Positions 26,320 through 34,819 of a stretch of DNA of 64,000 nt are shown here, piece by piece. Numbering within the stretch: the first letter of the stretch is position 1; each line of letters opens with the position of its first letter. Below the pieces are notes generated by a model. It did no database searches, was not told the DNA's origin, and saw nothing but the letters and a program-made list of their open reading frames with translations. A program made the translations under genes and the position numbers. The DNA is from Pseudomonadota bacterium (lineage in GTDB: Bacteria > Pseudomonadota > Gammaproteobacteria > Burkholderiales > Burkholderiaceae_E), in the NCBI GenBank assembly GCA_029779435.1, contig JAKPAM010000047.1, positions 25,423-89,422 on the forward strand. Direction: 5' to 3'.

Positions 26320-26847
26320 ATGCGTGACGAAAACTGGTTGGCGGATCTGGATCGCTATAGTTCGCGTGCGTTGCTGCGCGAACAGGGCCTGTGGGCGACG
26401 GCCGTCTATCGCTTTGGCCGCCGCAACGACTTGCGGCCCGATTCGTTCGTCAAGCGCGCGCGCAACCGCCTGTACTGGGCGATGTTCCGGATCACCGAAA
26501 CGCTGCTGGGCATCAGCATTCCGAAGTCGGTCGACGTCGGACCGGGGCTGCGCATCTGGCACTTCGGCGGCATCTTCATCCATGAGCGCGTGCGCATCGG
26601 CGCGCATTGCACGTTGCGCCAGGGCGTGACGCTGGGCAACCGCCATGCCGAGGACGACGTGCCGGTCATTGGCGACAACGTGGATTTCGGTGCGTACAGC
26701 CAGGTACTGGGGCGCGTGCGCATCGGCAACAACTGCCGGATCGGCGCGATGTCGCTGGTGCTGACCGACGTGCCCGACGGCGCGACGGCGGTCGGCGTTC
26801 CCGCGCGCATCGTGATGCCGCAAGTGCAGGAAACGACCGACGCTTAG
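26320..26847 (+). CDS. Serine acetyltransferase-like hexapeptide-repeat O-acetyltransferase
   Basis: A 175-residue left-handed beta-helix acetyltransferase related to CysE: GLRIWHFGGIFIHERVRIG, then GVTLGNRHAED, then IGDNVDFGAYSQVLG and the closing VPARIV. It lacks most of the N-terminal helical domain of true CysE (about 270 residues), as do the many O-acetyltransferases of capsule and EPS loci. It probably acetylates a sugar of the repeat unit. AAGCAAGAGAA precedes the ATG at 26320 at a suitable distance. It stands alone between the divergent GT2 and the convergent Wzc-like gene. Confidence 0.83.
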   Translation: MRDENWLADLDRYSSRALLREQGLWATAVYRFGRRNDLRPDSFVKRARNRLYWAMFRITETLLGISIPKSVDVGPGLRIWHFGGIFIHERVRIGAHCTLRQGVTLGNRHAEDDVPVIGDNVDFGAYSQVLGRVRIGNNCRIGAMSLVLTDVPDGATAVGVPARIVMPQVQETTDA

Positions 26848-26914
26848 GGGACTGGTCCGGACGCGGAGTCGAACCCGCGCCGGGGAGTTCCCGGCGGGGA
26901 GTTCCAAATGATTC

Positions 26915-26946
26915 GGGCCAGGATCGGATGTGTCCGATCCTGGCCC
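26915..26946. terminator. Strong hairpin between convergent genes
   Basis: A perfect 14-bp inverted repeat, GGGCCAGGATCGGA then TGTG then its complement, lies between the convergent acetyltransferase and Wzc-like genes. Its length and short loop suit a bidirectional transcription stop. There is no T-run on either side, so a classic intrinsic terminator is not proven. Confidence 0.55.
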
Positions 26947-27000
26947 TGGGTCCGATGTGCGGTGGCTGCCTGCCCGCCGTTCCGCCGATCAGGTCTTGCG

Positions 27001-27037
27001 GCGGGGGTTCGGTCTTAGCGTGAACAGGACGACACTA
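27001..27037 (-). repeat. Degenerate copy of the stop-codon-associated repeat
   Basis: GCGGGGG, a few variable bases, then CTTAGCGTGAACAGG, ending in the complement of the TAG stop of the Wzc-like gene. It matches the 56981-57012 and 38327-38358 copies (CTTAGCGTTAACAGG preceded by GCGGGGGCGAT) with several changes and a small insertion before the stop. It is the weakest of the four copies and again lies between convergent genes. Confidence 0.5.
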
Positions 27038-29263
27038 GCTCGGCTCGGGCAGGAACATCGTCACGCCCTCTTCTTCCTCGGCCGCGTACGGGTAGCCGCG
27101 TTTTTGCTGCGGCGGCAGCTCGGCATGGTTCAGCGCGATGCCGAGCACCTTGGTGCCGGTACGGCGGATCCGCTCGACGCTTTTCTGGATGTCGGGGTAA
27201 GGCGTGGTCTTCGATTTGACCACCAGCAGCGTGTTGGGCACGATCGACGACAGCACCAGCGCGTCGCTGAGCGGTTCGACCGGCGGCGAGTCGATGACGA
27301 TCATGTCGAACTTGCGACTCAGGCCCGTCAGCAGTTGCCGGAAGTGACGCGACAGCAACAGCTCCTGCGGATTGGGTGCCGGTTCACCGGCCGGCAGCAC
27401 GTACAGCCGCGACCCCTTGACCGCATGCACGCATTCGCGCGGTGCCGCGCCGGCCAGCAGGTTGGTCAGGCCCTTGCGTTGGCGCGAGATGCCCAGCCGC
27501 ATGCCGACCTGCGGGCTGCGCAGATCGCAGTCGATCAGCAGCGTGCGGCCAGTGTGCGCATTGGCCAGCGCCAGGTTGGCGGCGACCGTGGTCTTGCCTT
27601 CGCCGCGCTGCGTCGACGTGACCAACACGATCTTGCACGCGCTGTCGATGCAGCCCAGCAGCACGCCGGTGCGCACGGTGCGCAGCGATTCGGCGTACAG
27701 TGAATCCGGCTCCTTGAGCATCAGGTACGCGGCCGTCTCGTGTTTGTCCGACGGCAGCACCGGCAGCGCGCCGAGCACCGGCAATTGCAGTTTCTGTTCG
27801 GCCGAGTCCTGGCCCTTGATCGTCTTGTCGAGCGCGTGGCGGATCAACACGAAGAACGCGCCCAGGCTCGTGGCCAGCACGAATGCGAGCAGCACGATCG
27901 GGCCGCGCTTGGGACCGACCGGCTTGCGCGGCACGACGGCCGGATCGATGACGCGTGCCGCCGTGTCGTGGACTTCGGCGGCCACGCTGGTTTCCTTGGC
28001 GCGCGTCAGGAACATGTCGTAGAGCTGCCGGTTCATCTCGACCTCGCGCTCGAGGCCGGCGAGCTGGAACTCCTCGCGGTTGACGTCGGCGGCCGAGCCG
28101 CGCGCCTTGTCGAGCTGCGCGCTGAGCTCGCGTTCGGTGGCCATCGCCGACGTGTATTCGCGATTGATGCCGTCGATGACGGCGCGCTGCTGATGGGCCA
28201 GCGCGCGCTGCGCGTCGCCGAGCTGGGCGACCGCTTCCTTCAGCGTCGAGTGTTCGCGGCCGTACTTGAGCGAGTACTCGGCCACGCGCGATTTGTTCTG
28301 GTTGACGCGCGTCTGGGCCTCGATGACGCTGGGATCGCGCTGCACGGCCGCCACGCCCGCATAGTCGCCTTCGCGCAGATTGCGCAACTGCATCGACGTG
28401 CCTTCGAGTTCGGCGCGGCGCGCGCGCGCGGCCACGAGCCGGTCGGTCAGCGCGTTGAGCTGCTGGGTTGCCATCGCCTCGGCCGAGCCGCCGAGCTTGA
28501 CGATGCCTTTCTTCTCGCGATAAGCCTGCAATTCCGCCTCGGAGCGCTCGAGCTTGTCGCGCAGCGAACTGAGCTTTTCCTGCAGCATCGCCGAGGCGTT
28601 GCGGGCGACGGCCAGGTGGGCCTCGTTGTCGGCCTCTTCGTACTGTGCGGCGTAGGTATTGGCGATGCGAGCCGCCAGCGCCGCGTCGGTCGACTCGACG
28701 CTGAGCTTGGCGACGCCGCTGGCGCGCAACGCCTCGATGCGCGTCGCGTCCATCAGTTGTTCGGTGGTGGCGTCGATCAGTTCCTGTTCGGTCCAGACCT
28801 TGTCCGAGCCGGTCAGCCCCAGCGTGGACTTGGCCCATCCCACGGGTCCGTGACCTGGCAGGCGCGGGTCGAACGTCGGATCATCCCAGAGCTGCAGCGC
28901 CCGCACGGTGCGGACCGCCAGGTCCCGCGACTGCAGGATCTCGACCTGCGCCTGGAAGTATTCGCGGTTGTCTCCGCCCTGGCGCACGTCCTCGATCGAC
29001 AGGATCTTGGATTTACCGGGCTCGACCAGCAGCGACACCGTCGAACGGTACGTCGACGGCAGCATGAAGGTCAGTACCGCGGCGACGGCGGCGGCGCTCA
29101 GACCCAGGATCAGCAGGGACTTGCGATGCTGCGCCAGCACGCCCCACAGATTGAGCAGTTCCTGCGCGTCGGCCGCCGGCCGCAGCGGCTCGGTCCGAGG
29201 CTCGGGCCGGTTGGCCGAAGCCTGGATCGAATCGGACGGGGATAGCGGAGAAAGCTCGTTCAT
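27035..29263 (-). CDS. Polysaccharide co-polymerase / tyrosine autokinase (Wzc/EpsB-like, BY-kinase)
   Basis: A 742-residue inner-membrane protein. The N-terminal Wzz domain has a membrane helix near residues 52-72 (LLILGLSAAAVAAVLTFML) and a long periplasmic coiled coil. The GNVR motif region (EVEMNRQLYDMFLTRAKE) and a second helix follow. The C-terminal BY-kinase has Walker A with Lys557 (RGEGKTT), Walker A' LLIDCDLRSP and Walker B FDMIVIDSPP. The tail holds only two tyrosines (GYPYAAEEEEG), fewer than Wzc's cluster. It controls chain length and export in Wzy-dependent systems. ATG 29263 was chosen; an upstream in-frame GTG at 29287 is possible. No outer-membrane Wza is in the window. Confidence 0.92.
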   Translation of the reverse strand: MNELSPLSPSDSIQASANRPEPRTEPLRPAADAQELLNLWGVLAQHRKSLLILGLSAAAVAAVLTFMLPSTYRSTVSLLVEPGKSKILSIEDVRQGGDNREYFQAQVEILQSRDLAVRTVRALQLWDDPTFDPRLPGHGPVGWAKSTLGLTGSDKVWTEQELIDATTEQLMDATRIEALRASGVAKLSVESTDAALAARIANTYAAQYEEADNEAHLAVARNASAMLQEKLSSLRDKLERSEAELQAYREKKGIVKLGGSAEAMATQQLNALTDRLVAARARRAELEGTSMQLRNLREGDYAGVAAVQRDPSVIEAQTRVNQNKSRVAEYSLKYGREHSTLKEAVAQLGDAQRALAHQQRAVIDGINREYTSAMATERELSAQLDKARGSAADVNREEFQLAGLEREVEMNRQLYDMFLTRAKETSVAAEVHDTAARVIDPAVVPRKPVGPKRGPIVLLAFVLATSLGAFFVLIRHALDKTIKGQDSAEQKLQLPVLGALPVLPSDKHETAAYLMLKEPDSLYAESLRTVRTGVLLGCIDSACKIVLVTSTQRGEGKTTVAANLALANAHTGRTLLIDCDLRSPQVGMRLGISRQRKGLTNLLAGAAPRECVHAVKGSRLYVLPAGEPAPNPQELLLSRHFRQLLTGLSRKFDMIVIDSPPVEPLSDALVLSSIVPNTLLVVKSKTTPYPDIQKSVERIRRTGTKVLGIALNHAELPPQQKRGYPYAAEEEEGVTMFLPEPS

Positions 29264-29655
29264 GATCAACGGATCCGATGCTGCCACGGCGCCCGCGCCG
29301 GGGTCGTCTGCGAATGATCTACCTTAACAGGGAGGGGGCGAATGGGACGTGCACGATTGCACGATCGATCGTGCGGTCATCGTGCCTGCGGCCGCCGGGC
29401 CGGTCATCGGCCGGCGGCCGGCCGGAGGCTGGCGCGGGCCAGGGGGCGGGTGCAGGGTTATTGCCTGCGACATTCGGCCCAGCGTCCCAGTGCCTCTTTT
29501 CCACTTTGCCACAGGCCATGCGGAAATCGCCCTCGCGGTGGTGCCAACAATGTTGCATCTGTTGGCATGAACGGACCGCGGCGGGCCGAGAAAGCAATCG
29601 ATCACCGATCAGACAGGTGGAGGAGGACACACTTCATCAGGAAAGGGTACGGATC
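29264..29655. other. Divergent regulatory region between Wzc-like gene and sodC
   Basis: About 390 bp without a credible gene. It contains the four-part operator-like array at 29351-29385, a G+C-rich palindromic stretch around 29395-29430 (GGCCGGCGGCCGGCC), and an inverted repeat TGCCAACA/TGTTGGCA at 29542-29549 and 29560-29567. The last encloses CAACAATGTTG and sits about 90 bp before sodC. Confidence 0.5.
29351..29385. promoter_or_regulatory. Four-half-site operator candidate upstream of the Wzc-like gene
   Basis: The heptamer GCACGAT occurs at 29351 and 29359, and its complement ATCGTGC at 29368 and 29379. The inner pair forms the perfect 16-bp palindrome GCACGATCGATCGTGC. Four copies arranged symmetrically within 35 bp look like a cooperative repressor or activator site. 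It lies about 90-120 bp upstream of the Wzc-like start, so exopolysaccharide control is the likely role; sodC starts 270 bp away on the other side. Confidence 0.6.
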
Positions 29656-30240
29656 ATGCGATCGGAACGAGTGACGAAACGAAGGGTTTTCTCGCTGGCC
29701 GGCGTTGCCGCGTTCGCCTGGCTGGCGGCCGGCAGCGTCGCCGCGCAGACCGCCGCGACCACGCAAGGCGCCACGCAGGGGGCCGAGGCGATCAAGATGT
29801 ATCGCGTCGATGCGAACGGCGTGGGCCAGGAACTGGGCCAGGTCAGCATCGTCCAGACGCAGTACGGCGTGGTGCTGACGCCGTCGCTGAGCGGCCTGCC
29901 GCCGGGGCTGCATGGCTTCCATCTGCATGAGAACGGTAGTTGCGAGACCAAGGAACAGGACGGCAAGCCGGTGGCGGCGCTGGCGGCCGGCGGCCACTAC
30001 GATCCGAAGGTGTCGCGCCAGCACGGCACGCCCTGGGGCGAGGGCCACTTGGGCGACCTGCCGGCGCTGTACGTCGACGCGCATGGCAAGGCCGAGCAGC
30101 CGGTGCTGGCGCCGCGGCTCAAGACCAGCGATTTTCCGCACCACGCGCTGATGATCCATGCGGGGGGCGATAACCATGCGGACCACCCGGCGCCGCTGGG
30201 CGGCGGGGGCGCGCGCATCGCCTGCGGCGTAATGAAATAA
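29656..30240 (+). CDS. sodC: Periplasmic Cu/Zn superoxide dismutase
   Basis: A 194-residue precursor with a basic start and cleavable signal peptide ending near SVAAQ. It converts superoxide to oxygen and peroxide in the periplasm. Metal ligands are present: [16 protein letters not shown], then [11 protein letters not shown] and [14 protein letters not shown]. The Cys in GSC and that in RIACGV form the conserved disulfide. AGGAAAGGG precedes the ATG at a good distance. It is transcribed away from the Wzc-like gene and converges on the DUF1501 gene. Confidence 0.95.
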   Translation: MRSERVTKRRVFSLAGVAAFAWLAAGSVAAQTAATTQGATQGAEAIKMYRVDANGVGQELGQVSIVQTQYGVVLTPSLSGLPPGLHGFHLHENGSCETKEQDGKPVAALAAGGHYDPKVSRQHGTPWGEGHLGDLPALYVDAHGKAEQPVLAPRLKTSDFPHHALMIHAGGDNHADHPAPLGGGGARIACGVMK

Positions 30241-30244
30241 GCGC

Positions 30245-30331
30245 GCCGAGGCGTCGTCGCGGACTCATGACGTACCAACCGGTACGCGGCTCCGCCCGCG
30301 CTCGGTGACAGAGCTTCGGGCTCCTCGGCCC
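30245..30331. repeat. Palindromic intergenic unit, second copy
   Basis: Lies between the convergent sodC and DUF1501 genes. Outer arms are GCCGAGG (30245) and CCTCGGC (30323); the inner arms CGTACC and GGTACG are at 30271 and 30281. Read against the complement of 38125-38215, long blocks align in the same order: GGCGTCGT, CTCAT, ACGTACC, GGTACGC, CGCCCG and ACAG. It is therefore a diverged copy of the same dispersed element. It may act as a bidirectional terminator. Confidence 0.6.
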
Positions 30332-30335
30332 GGGT

Positions 30336-31751
30336 TCAAGCCTGCATGAAGCCCAGGTCCTGCGTCGGGAACCGGTCCAGGTTGGGCAGGATCTGCGTCA
30401 GGCGGCCGCCCAGTTCGGGCGCGAACCAGCGCGTCAGCGTCGCCGCGTACTGGTCCACCGACAGGCCGGGGATCCAGCGGCCCTGGAATTCCCATACATC
30501 CTTGCCGGCCTCGTCCGGGCCGCCCAGCAGCAGCGAGGGGTAAGCGCCGTAGCTGGCGCCGCCGCGGACTGCGCCGCCGATCACCAGGTGTTCATTGCCC
30601 CACGCATGGTCGGTGCCGCCCGAGCTGTTGGGCTTGAACGTGCGACCGAAGTCCGATTCGGTGAACGCGGTGACCGACTCGGCGACGCCCAGCGCCTGCG
30701 TGGCCCGGTAGAACGCCGCCAACGAGTCGCCGAGCGTGCGCATCAGCGGTGCGTGCAGCGCGAGCTGGTTGTCGTGGTGATCGAAGCCGCCGAGCGACAC
30801 GAAGAACAGATGGCGATCGCCGCCGACCGTGGTCCGGTGCTTGATCATCTTGGCCACCTGGTAGAGCTGGCGCGCCAGGTCGTTGGCCATCGCGCCCGAC
30901 AGGTGGCCGAATGCGGCCGACAGTTCCGGGTTGTCCGCATCGGCGGCGCCGCTGCCGCTGGGCGCCTGGCTCAGCAGCGTCGACAGGCGCGCGCCGACCG
31001 CGAAGGCATCGGCCTGCATGCCCGCATACGCCCGGTGCAGCAGGCTGGACGACGAGGCACCGACCAGCGACGTCAACGCGGCGCGGCGCGCGTTCGGCTG
31101 CGTTCCGCCTCCATAGCCGTTCAGGTCGAACGTGCGGCCTGGTCCGGGCAGAACGAGGCTTTGCGTCAGCGCACCCGCGCCGAAGCGCGAGCTGCCCGCG
31201 AACGACATCACCGGTGAGCCTCCGGCCAGTGCCTCCATCACACGGCCGCCCCAGCCGGCGCGCGTGACCTTGGCGGCGGTCGCCGTTTCCCACAGCGCCT
31301 GCTGGTCGGCGTGCGAGAACAAGGATTCGGGGACGCGGGCCGCGTCGTGCGCATCGCGCCACGCCAGGTAGTCGGCGCGTGTCAGCGGTCGCGCGAGCGG
31401 TCCCACGTTGAACAGCAGCGCCAGCCGGTTCTCGTTCCAGATCGGCGCGAGCGCGGCCAGGCCCGGATGCAGGCCATGTGTGGCATCGAGCGAGAGGATG
31501 TCGCCGCGGGGCAGCGCGACGTGCCGGCGCACGGCCGCATAGCGCGCATAGCCGTCGTCGTCGGCTGGCGGCACCATGTTCAGCCCGTCGTTGCCGCCGT
31601 ACAGGAAGATGCAGACCAGCGCGCGATAAGAACCGGCCTGGGCATGGGCCGGGCCGGCCGTGCCCATCAGCGCGGCCGTGCCGGCGCCGCCGAGAACCGG
31701 CAGTGCGCGCAGCAGCCGGCGGCGGGTGATCATGTACGTGGCGTTCGTCAT
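30336..31751 (-). CDS. DUF1501 family secreted protein (Tat signal)
   Basis: A 471-residue protein of the sulfatase-like DUF1501 family. It starts with a twin-arginine signal (ITRRRLLRALPVLGG, cleavage near AHAQA), so it is probably exported folded. Family marks are IFLYGGNDGLNMVPP, SLGGFDHHDNQLALH, TAFTESDFGRTFKPN and DHAWGNEHLVIGG. The function is unknown; members nearly always pair with a DUF1800 protein, which here is encoded 106 bp upstream on the same strand. An in-frame ATG at 31733 is an alternative start. Confidence 0.9.
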   Translation of the reverse strand: MTNATYMITRRRLLRALPVLGGAGTAALMGTAGPAHAQAGSYRALVCIFLYGGNDGLNMVPPADDDGYARYAAVRRHVALPRGDILSLDATHGLHPGLAALAPIWNENRLALLFNVGPLARPLTRADYLAWRDAHDAARVPESLFSHADQQALWETATAAKVTRAGWGGRVMEALAGGSPVMSFAGSSRFGAGALTQSLVLPGPGRTFDLNGYGGGTQPNARRAALTSLVGASSSSLLHRAYAGMQADAFAVGARLSTLLSQAPSGSGAADADNPELSAAFGHLSGAMANDLARQLYQVAKMIKHRTTVGGDRHLFFVSLGGFDHHDNQLALHAPLMRTLGDSLAAFYRATQALGVAESVTAFTESDFGRTFKPNSSGGTDHAWGNEHLVIGGAVRGGASYGAYPSLLLGGPDEAGKDVWEFQGRWIPGLSVDQYAATLTRWFAPELGGRLTQILPNLDRFPTQDLGFMQA

Positions 31752-31857
31752 GGCATTGCCGGGGTAAGGGATCTTGCCGCGATGGATCCTGCCGCGACGG
31801 GCTTCGCGGCAATGGAGACTGCCGTAGCGGACGCAGCGGAAGACATCACCGCCCGAG

Positions 31858-33786
31858 TCATCGCTGCACCTGGTAGTGAGGCGACGACAGGATCAGGTAT
31901 ACCGCGGTCTTGACGCGCTCGCGCTTCCAGTTCGAGCCGTTGCCGGCGTTGGCCAGCCAGGTGTCCTTGGTGGTGTAGGCATCCATCGCCGTGATGATCG
32001 CCTGCTTGTCCGCCGCGCTCAGGCGACCCGCGGTCAACAGCTCGGACAGGCGTTCGACGACGACGGCCGAGTTGCCGCCCGAATCGTCGATCGAGCTCTC
32101 CCAGGCCGCGTACGACACGCGCGTGCCGATGGCATTGGGGATCGACGTATCGGGGCTCAGGCCCTGGCCCTTGTTGTACCACCAGTAGACGAGGTCATTG
32201 GCGAAGTTGATCCGCGCCATCGCGGTGTTGGCGTTGGCGACGCCGAACTGCGGCGCGACCAGCGTGGTGCCGGGCAATGGGAAGTCCGGCGGATAGAAGT
32301 TGAACACCGACGGCGGCGTGAAAGTCGGCTGCCCCATGTCGGCGGCGCTGCCCCACGGGCCGAAGCGCGCGCCGTCGGTGACGCCGTCGAGCGCGCGGAT
32401 CGACGCGAGGATCGTCTGGATCGGGTCCTTGAGGCGACCGTGAGTCGGCGAGGTGGCCTGCAACAGGTCGCGCGCCTCGGGGTCGAGCAGGATCGCGGCC
32501 AGCGTTGCTTGCAGGTCGCCCTTGGAACCGCTGCCGATCGTGCCGGCGGCGTCGGCATAAGTGCCGCTGTCGAACGCGGCCGTCACGCGTCCGACGTAGG
32601 CGGGCGATGGGTTGCTGGTGACCAGGTGCTGGATCAGTTGCCGGCCGAGGAATGGGCCGAGGTTCGGATGCGCGACGATCGAGTCGAGCACCGCGTCGAG
32701 CCCTTTCTGCGGCGTGCGGCCGGCCGGCGCGACGACCCCCGACAGCAGCGCCCGCTCGGCCTGGTCGTGCTGCGCGGCTACCGGCTGCATCTCGCCGGCC
32801 GCGTGGCGCGGATTCTTCCAGCCGTTGCAGACACCACTGCACCACGGACTCGTTCCACCGGCGGGGTAAGTCCATCCGGTCAGCGCGTATGCGTAATTGC
32901 GGACGATCGTATTGTCATAAGTGGGCACGCATTGCCCGGTCGCCAGCGTGCCGTCCGGCGCGAGCTGGCAGGTGCCGATCGTGAACAGTTGCAGCAGTTC
33001 TCGCGCGAAGTTTTCGTTCGGGTCGACCGCCGCGTTGTCGACCATGTTCAGGTAGCGGCCCATCATCGGCGAAAGCATGACCTGGCGCAGCAGCGAGCGC
33101 ATGTTGCCGAACGCGTTGTCGCGCAACATCTGGTGATAGCGGGCCAGCCCATAAGTGCCGTCCAGTTCGTTGGCCGAGATCACGAAGATCTGGCTCAGCG
33201 CGAACGCGACGCGCTGGCGGAGCTGGTCGCGGTTGGCGGTCGCTTGGCGATAGAAGTCCCAGGTGACCGGCAGCGACGAGTACCAGTCGCGCCAGCAGTT
33301 GTCGGCCTGTGCGCCGCCGAAGCGGCCGCAGAAGTCCTTCAGGCCCAGCGTGTCGATCTCGGCGCGGTACGCGTTGGTCGGCAGCGCGTACGTATAGCGG
33401 GAGGCAGGCTCGGCGAACTCGATCAGCAACTGCTTGCGCACGCCGCGCCGCGCGGTTTCCGCCACGCTGGCTTCGCTGGGGCCGAAGCCGGCCTGTTCGA
33501 GGAATCGGACGGCGTCCAGCCGGTGCGTCGGTACGTCCGGCTGCGACTTCTCGACCGCGTAGATCGCGGCCGCGCGTTCGACCGGGTTGCCGGATGCATC
33601 GACACTGCCGTTGACGGTGGCGACGATGACGCCGCTCGTGCCGCTGTCGCCGGGTGCATTGGTGATCGCGCCGTCGATGACGCCGCTGCTGCCGTTCGTC
33701 GCACCGTTGCCGCTACCCCCGCCCCCACCTCCTCCTCCGCACGCGGCCAGCAACAGGCCGAACGCCAACGCCGCCGCCGCGCGCAT
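31858..33786 (-). CDS. DUF1800 family lipoprotein
   Basis: From the ATG at 33786 the 642-residue protein has a lipoprotein signal (AFGLLLAAC, lipobox Cys at about 16) followed by nine consecutive glycines encoded by a G-rich tract. The rest is DUF1800: RFLEQAGFGPSE, QRVAFALSQIFVIS, NENFARELLQLFTIG, YALTGWTYPAGG, PPSVFNFYPPDFPLPG. Its role is unknown, but it is normally co-encoded with DUF1501, as here. An upstream in-frame start at 33897 would place an Arg-rich stretch before the lipobox and is unlikely. Confidence 0.88.
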   Translation of the reverse strand: MRAAAALAFGLLLAACGGGGGGGGSGNGATNGSSGVIDGAITNAPGDSGTSGVIVATVNGSVDASGNPVERAAAIYAVEKSQPDVPTHRLDAVRFLEQAGFGPSEASVAETARRGVRKQLLIEFAEPASRYTYALPTNAYRAEIDTLGLKDFCGRFGGAQADNCWRDWYSSLPVTWDFYRQATANRDQLRQRVAFALSQIFVISANELDGTYGLARYHQMLRDNAFGNMRSLLRQVMLSPMMGRYLNMVDNAAVDPNENFARELLQLFTIGTCQLAPDGTLATGQCVPTYDNTIVRNYAYALTGWTYPAGGTSPWCSGVCNGWKNPRHAAGEMQPVAAQHDQAERALLSGVVAPAGRTPQKGLDAVLDSIVAHPNLGPFLGRQLIQHLVTSNPSPAYVGRVTAAFDSGTYADAAGTIGSGSKGDLQATLAAILLDPEARDLLQATSPTHGRLKDPIQTILASIRALDGVTDGARFGPWGSAADMGQPTFTPPSVFNFYPPDFPLPGTTLVAPQFGVANANTAMARINFANDLVYWWYNKGQGLSPDTSIPNAIGTRVSYAAWESSIDDSGGNSAVVVERLSELLTAGRLSAADKQAIITAMDAYTTKDTWLANAGNGSNWKRERVKTAVYLILSSPHYQVQR

Positions 33787-34089
33787 GACGGTCGTGGTGT
33801 GGGGCGGCGGCGCGGCCAAGCGGAATCCGCGACCGGAACGAAGGGCGGCGCTGGAGCGGAAACGGGATCGGGATCGGGATCGGGCCGGGCGGAGCATGGG
33901 CGCGTGTGCGGGTCGGAGCGGCGGGAGGAGATGCCGTCCTGCGGATTAGAGAAGGAACTCGCGCACACGCTTAGCGCCGAAAGATCGGCGGCTGGTGCAT
34001 GCCGATGGCCGGGTGTATCTTTGAGCGACGTGCTTGCGCGCCGTCGACGCAAGCCCCAGCAAAGCCGCGCCAGGAGATCTCGCCGGATC
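33787..34089. other. Divergent intergenic region between DUF1800 and yfcF
   Basis: About 300 bp that should carry promoters for both genes. Nothing stands out except AGGAG at 34071-34075 shortly before the yfcF start. No strong palindrome or -35/-10 pair was found by eye. Confidence 0.35.
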
Positions 34090-34737
34090 ATGGACCCTCG
34101 CCTTCGCAATCCGATTCCGACGCTGTTCGTCGACACGCAGTTCGTCAGTCCTTATGCGTTGTCGGCATTCGTCGCGCTGACCGAGAAGCGCGTCGAGTTC
34201 GAGCTGCAGCGGGTCGACCTGACCGCCCAGCAGAACCAGCAGCCGCCGTTCCAGCAGTTGTCGTTGACCGCCCGGGTGCCGACGCTGGACTACGATGGAT
34301 TTTCGTTGTCGGAATCGTCGGCGATCGTCGAGTTCGTCGAGGAAGAGTTCGCGCCGCCCCGGTACCGCAGCGTGTTTCCGGCCGACCGGCGGCATCGCGC
34401 GCGGGCGCGCCAATTGCAGGCGTGGCTGCGCAGCGACCTGATGGCGTTGCGGGCCGAGCGGCCGACGACGGTATTCTTCGCGACCGAGCCGGCGCCGCCG
34501 TTGACCAGCGACGGCAAGGACGCCGCGGGCAAGCTGCTGCGCGTGGCGGCCAGCCTGCTGCGCGACGGCTCGCAGGACCTGTTCGGCGCGTGGTCGATCG
34601 CCGATACCGACCTGGCCGTGATGCTGAACCGGCTGGTGGCCGGCGGCGATCGCGTGCCCGAGGCGGTGCGCGTGTATGTCGGCCGCCAGTGGGAGCGGCC
34701 GTCCATGCAGAAGTGGCGCGAGCTGGTAAGGCTTTGA
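34090..34737 (+). CDS. yfcF: Glutathione S-transferase, YfcF type
   Basis: A 215-residue cytosolic GST whose length and motifs follow E. coli YfcF closely: SPYALSAFVAL, ARVPTLDYDGFSLSESSAI, then RARARQLQAWLRSDLMALR and FGAWSIADTDLAVMLNRL. YfcF enzymes have glutathione transferase and peroxidase activity and help in oxidative stress. It stands alone, divergent from the DUF1800 gene and converging on the SnoaL-like gene. Confidence 0.9.
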   Translation: MDPRLRNPIPTLFVDTQFVSPYALSAFVALTEKRVEFELQRVDLTAQQNQQPPFQQLSLTARVPTLDYDGFSLSESSAIVEFVEEEFAPPRYRSVFPADRRHRARARQLQAWLRSDLMALRAERPTTVFFATEPAPPLTSDGKDAAGKLLRVAASLLRDGSQDLFGAWSIADTDLAVMLNRLVAGGDRVPEAVRVYVGRQWERPSMQKWRELVRL

Positions 34738-34819
34738 AGTCGCTTTGAAGCGGCTCGCGGGCCGTTCGCGCGGCGGGCGGGCGGCCGGGGGCTGACGGCG
34801 GGCGCGTGCGGCGGCGGCG

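Noticed and set aside
26853..26880. tRNA 3'-end-like sequence on the minus strand (GGTTCGACTCC followed by a CCA)
   Set aside because: With a seven-base T-loop the stem does not pair, and no anticodon or D arm is found upstream.
29300..29630. Several short frames between the Wzc-like gene and sodC
   Set aside because: Low-quality composition and overlap with palindromes; the area is better read as regulatory DNA.
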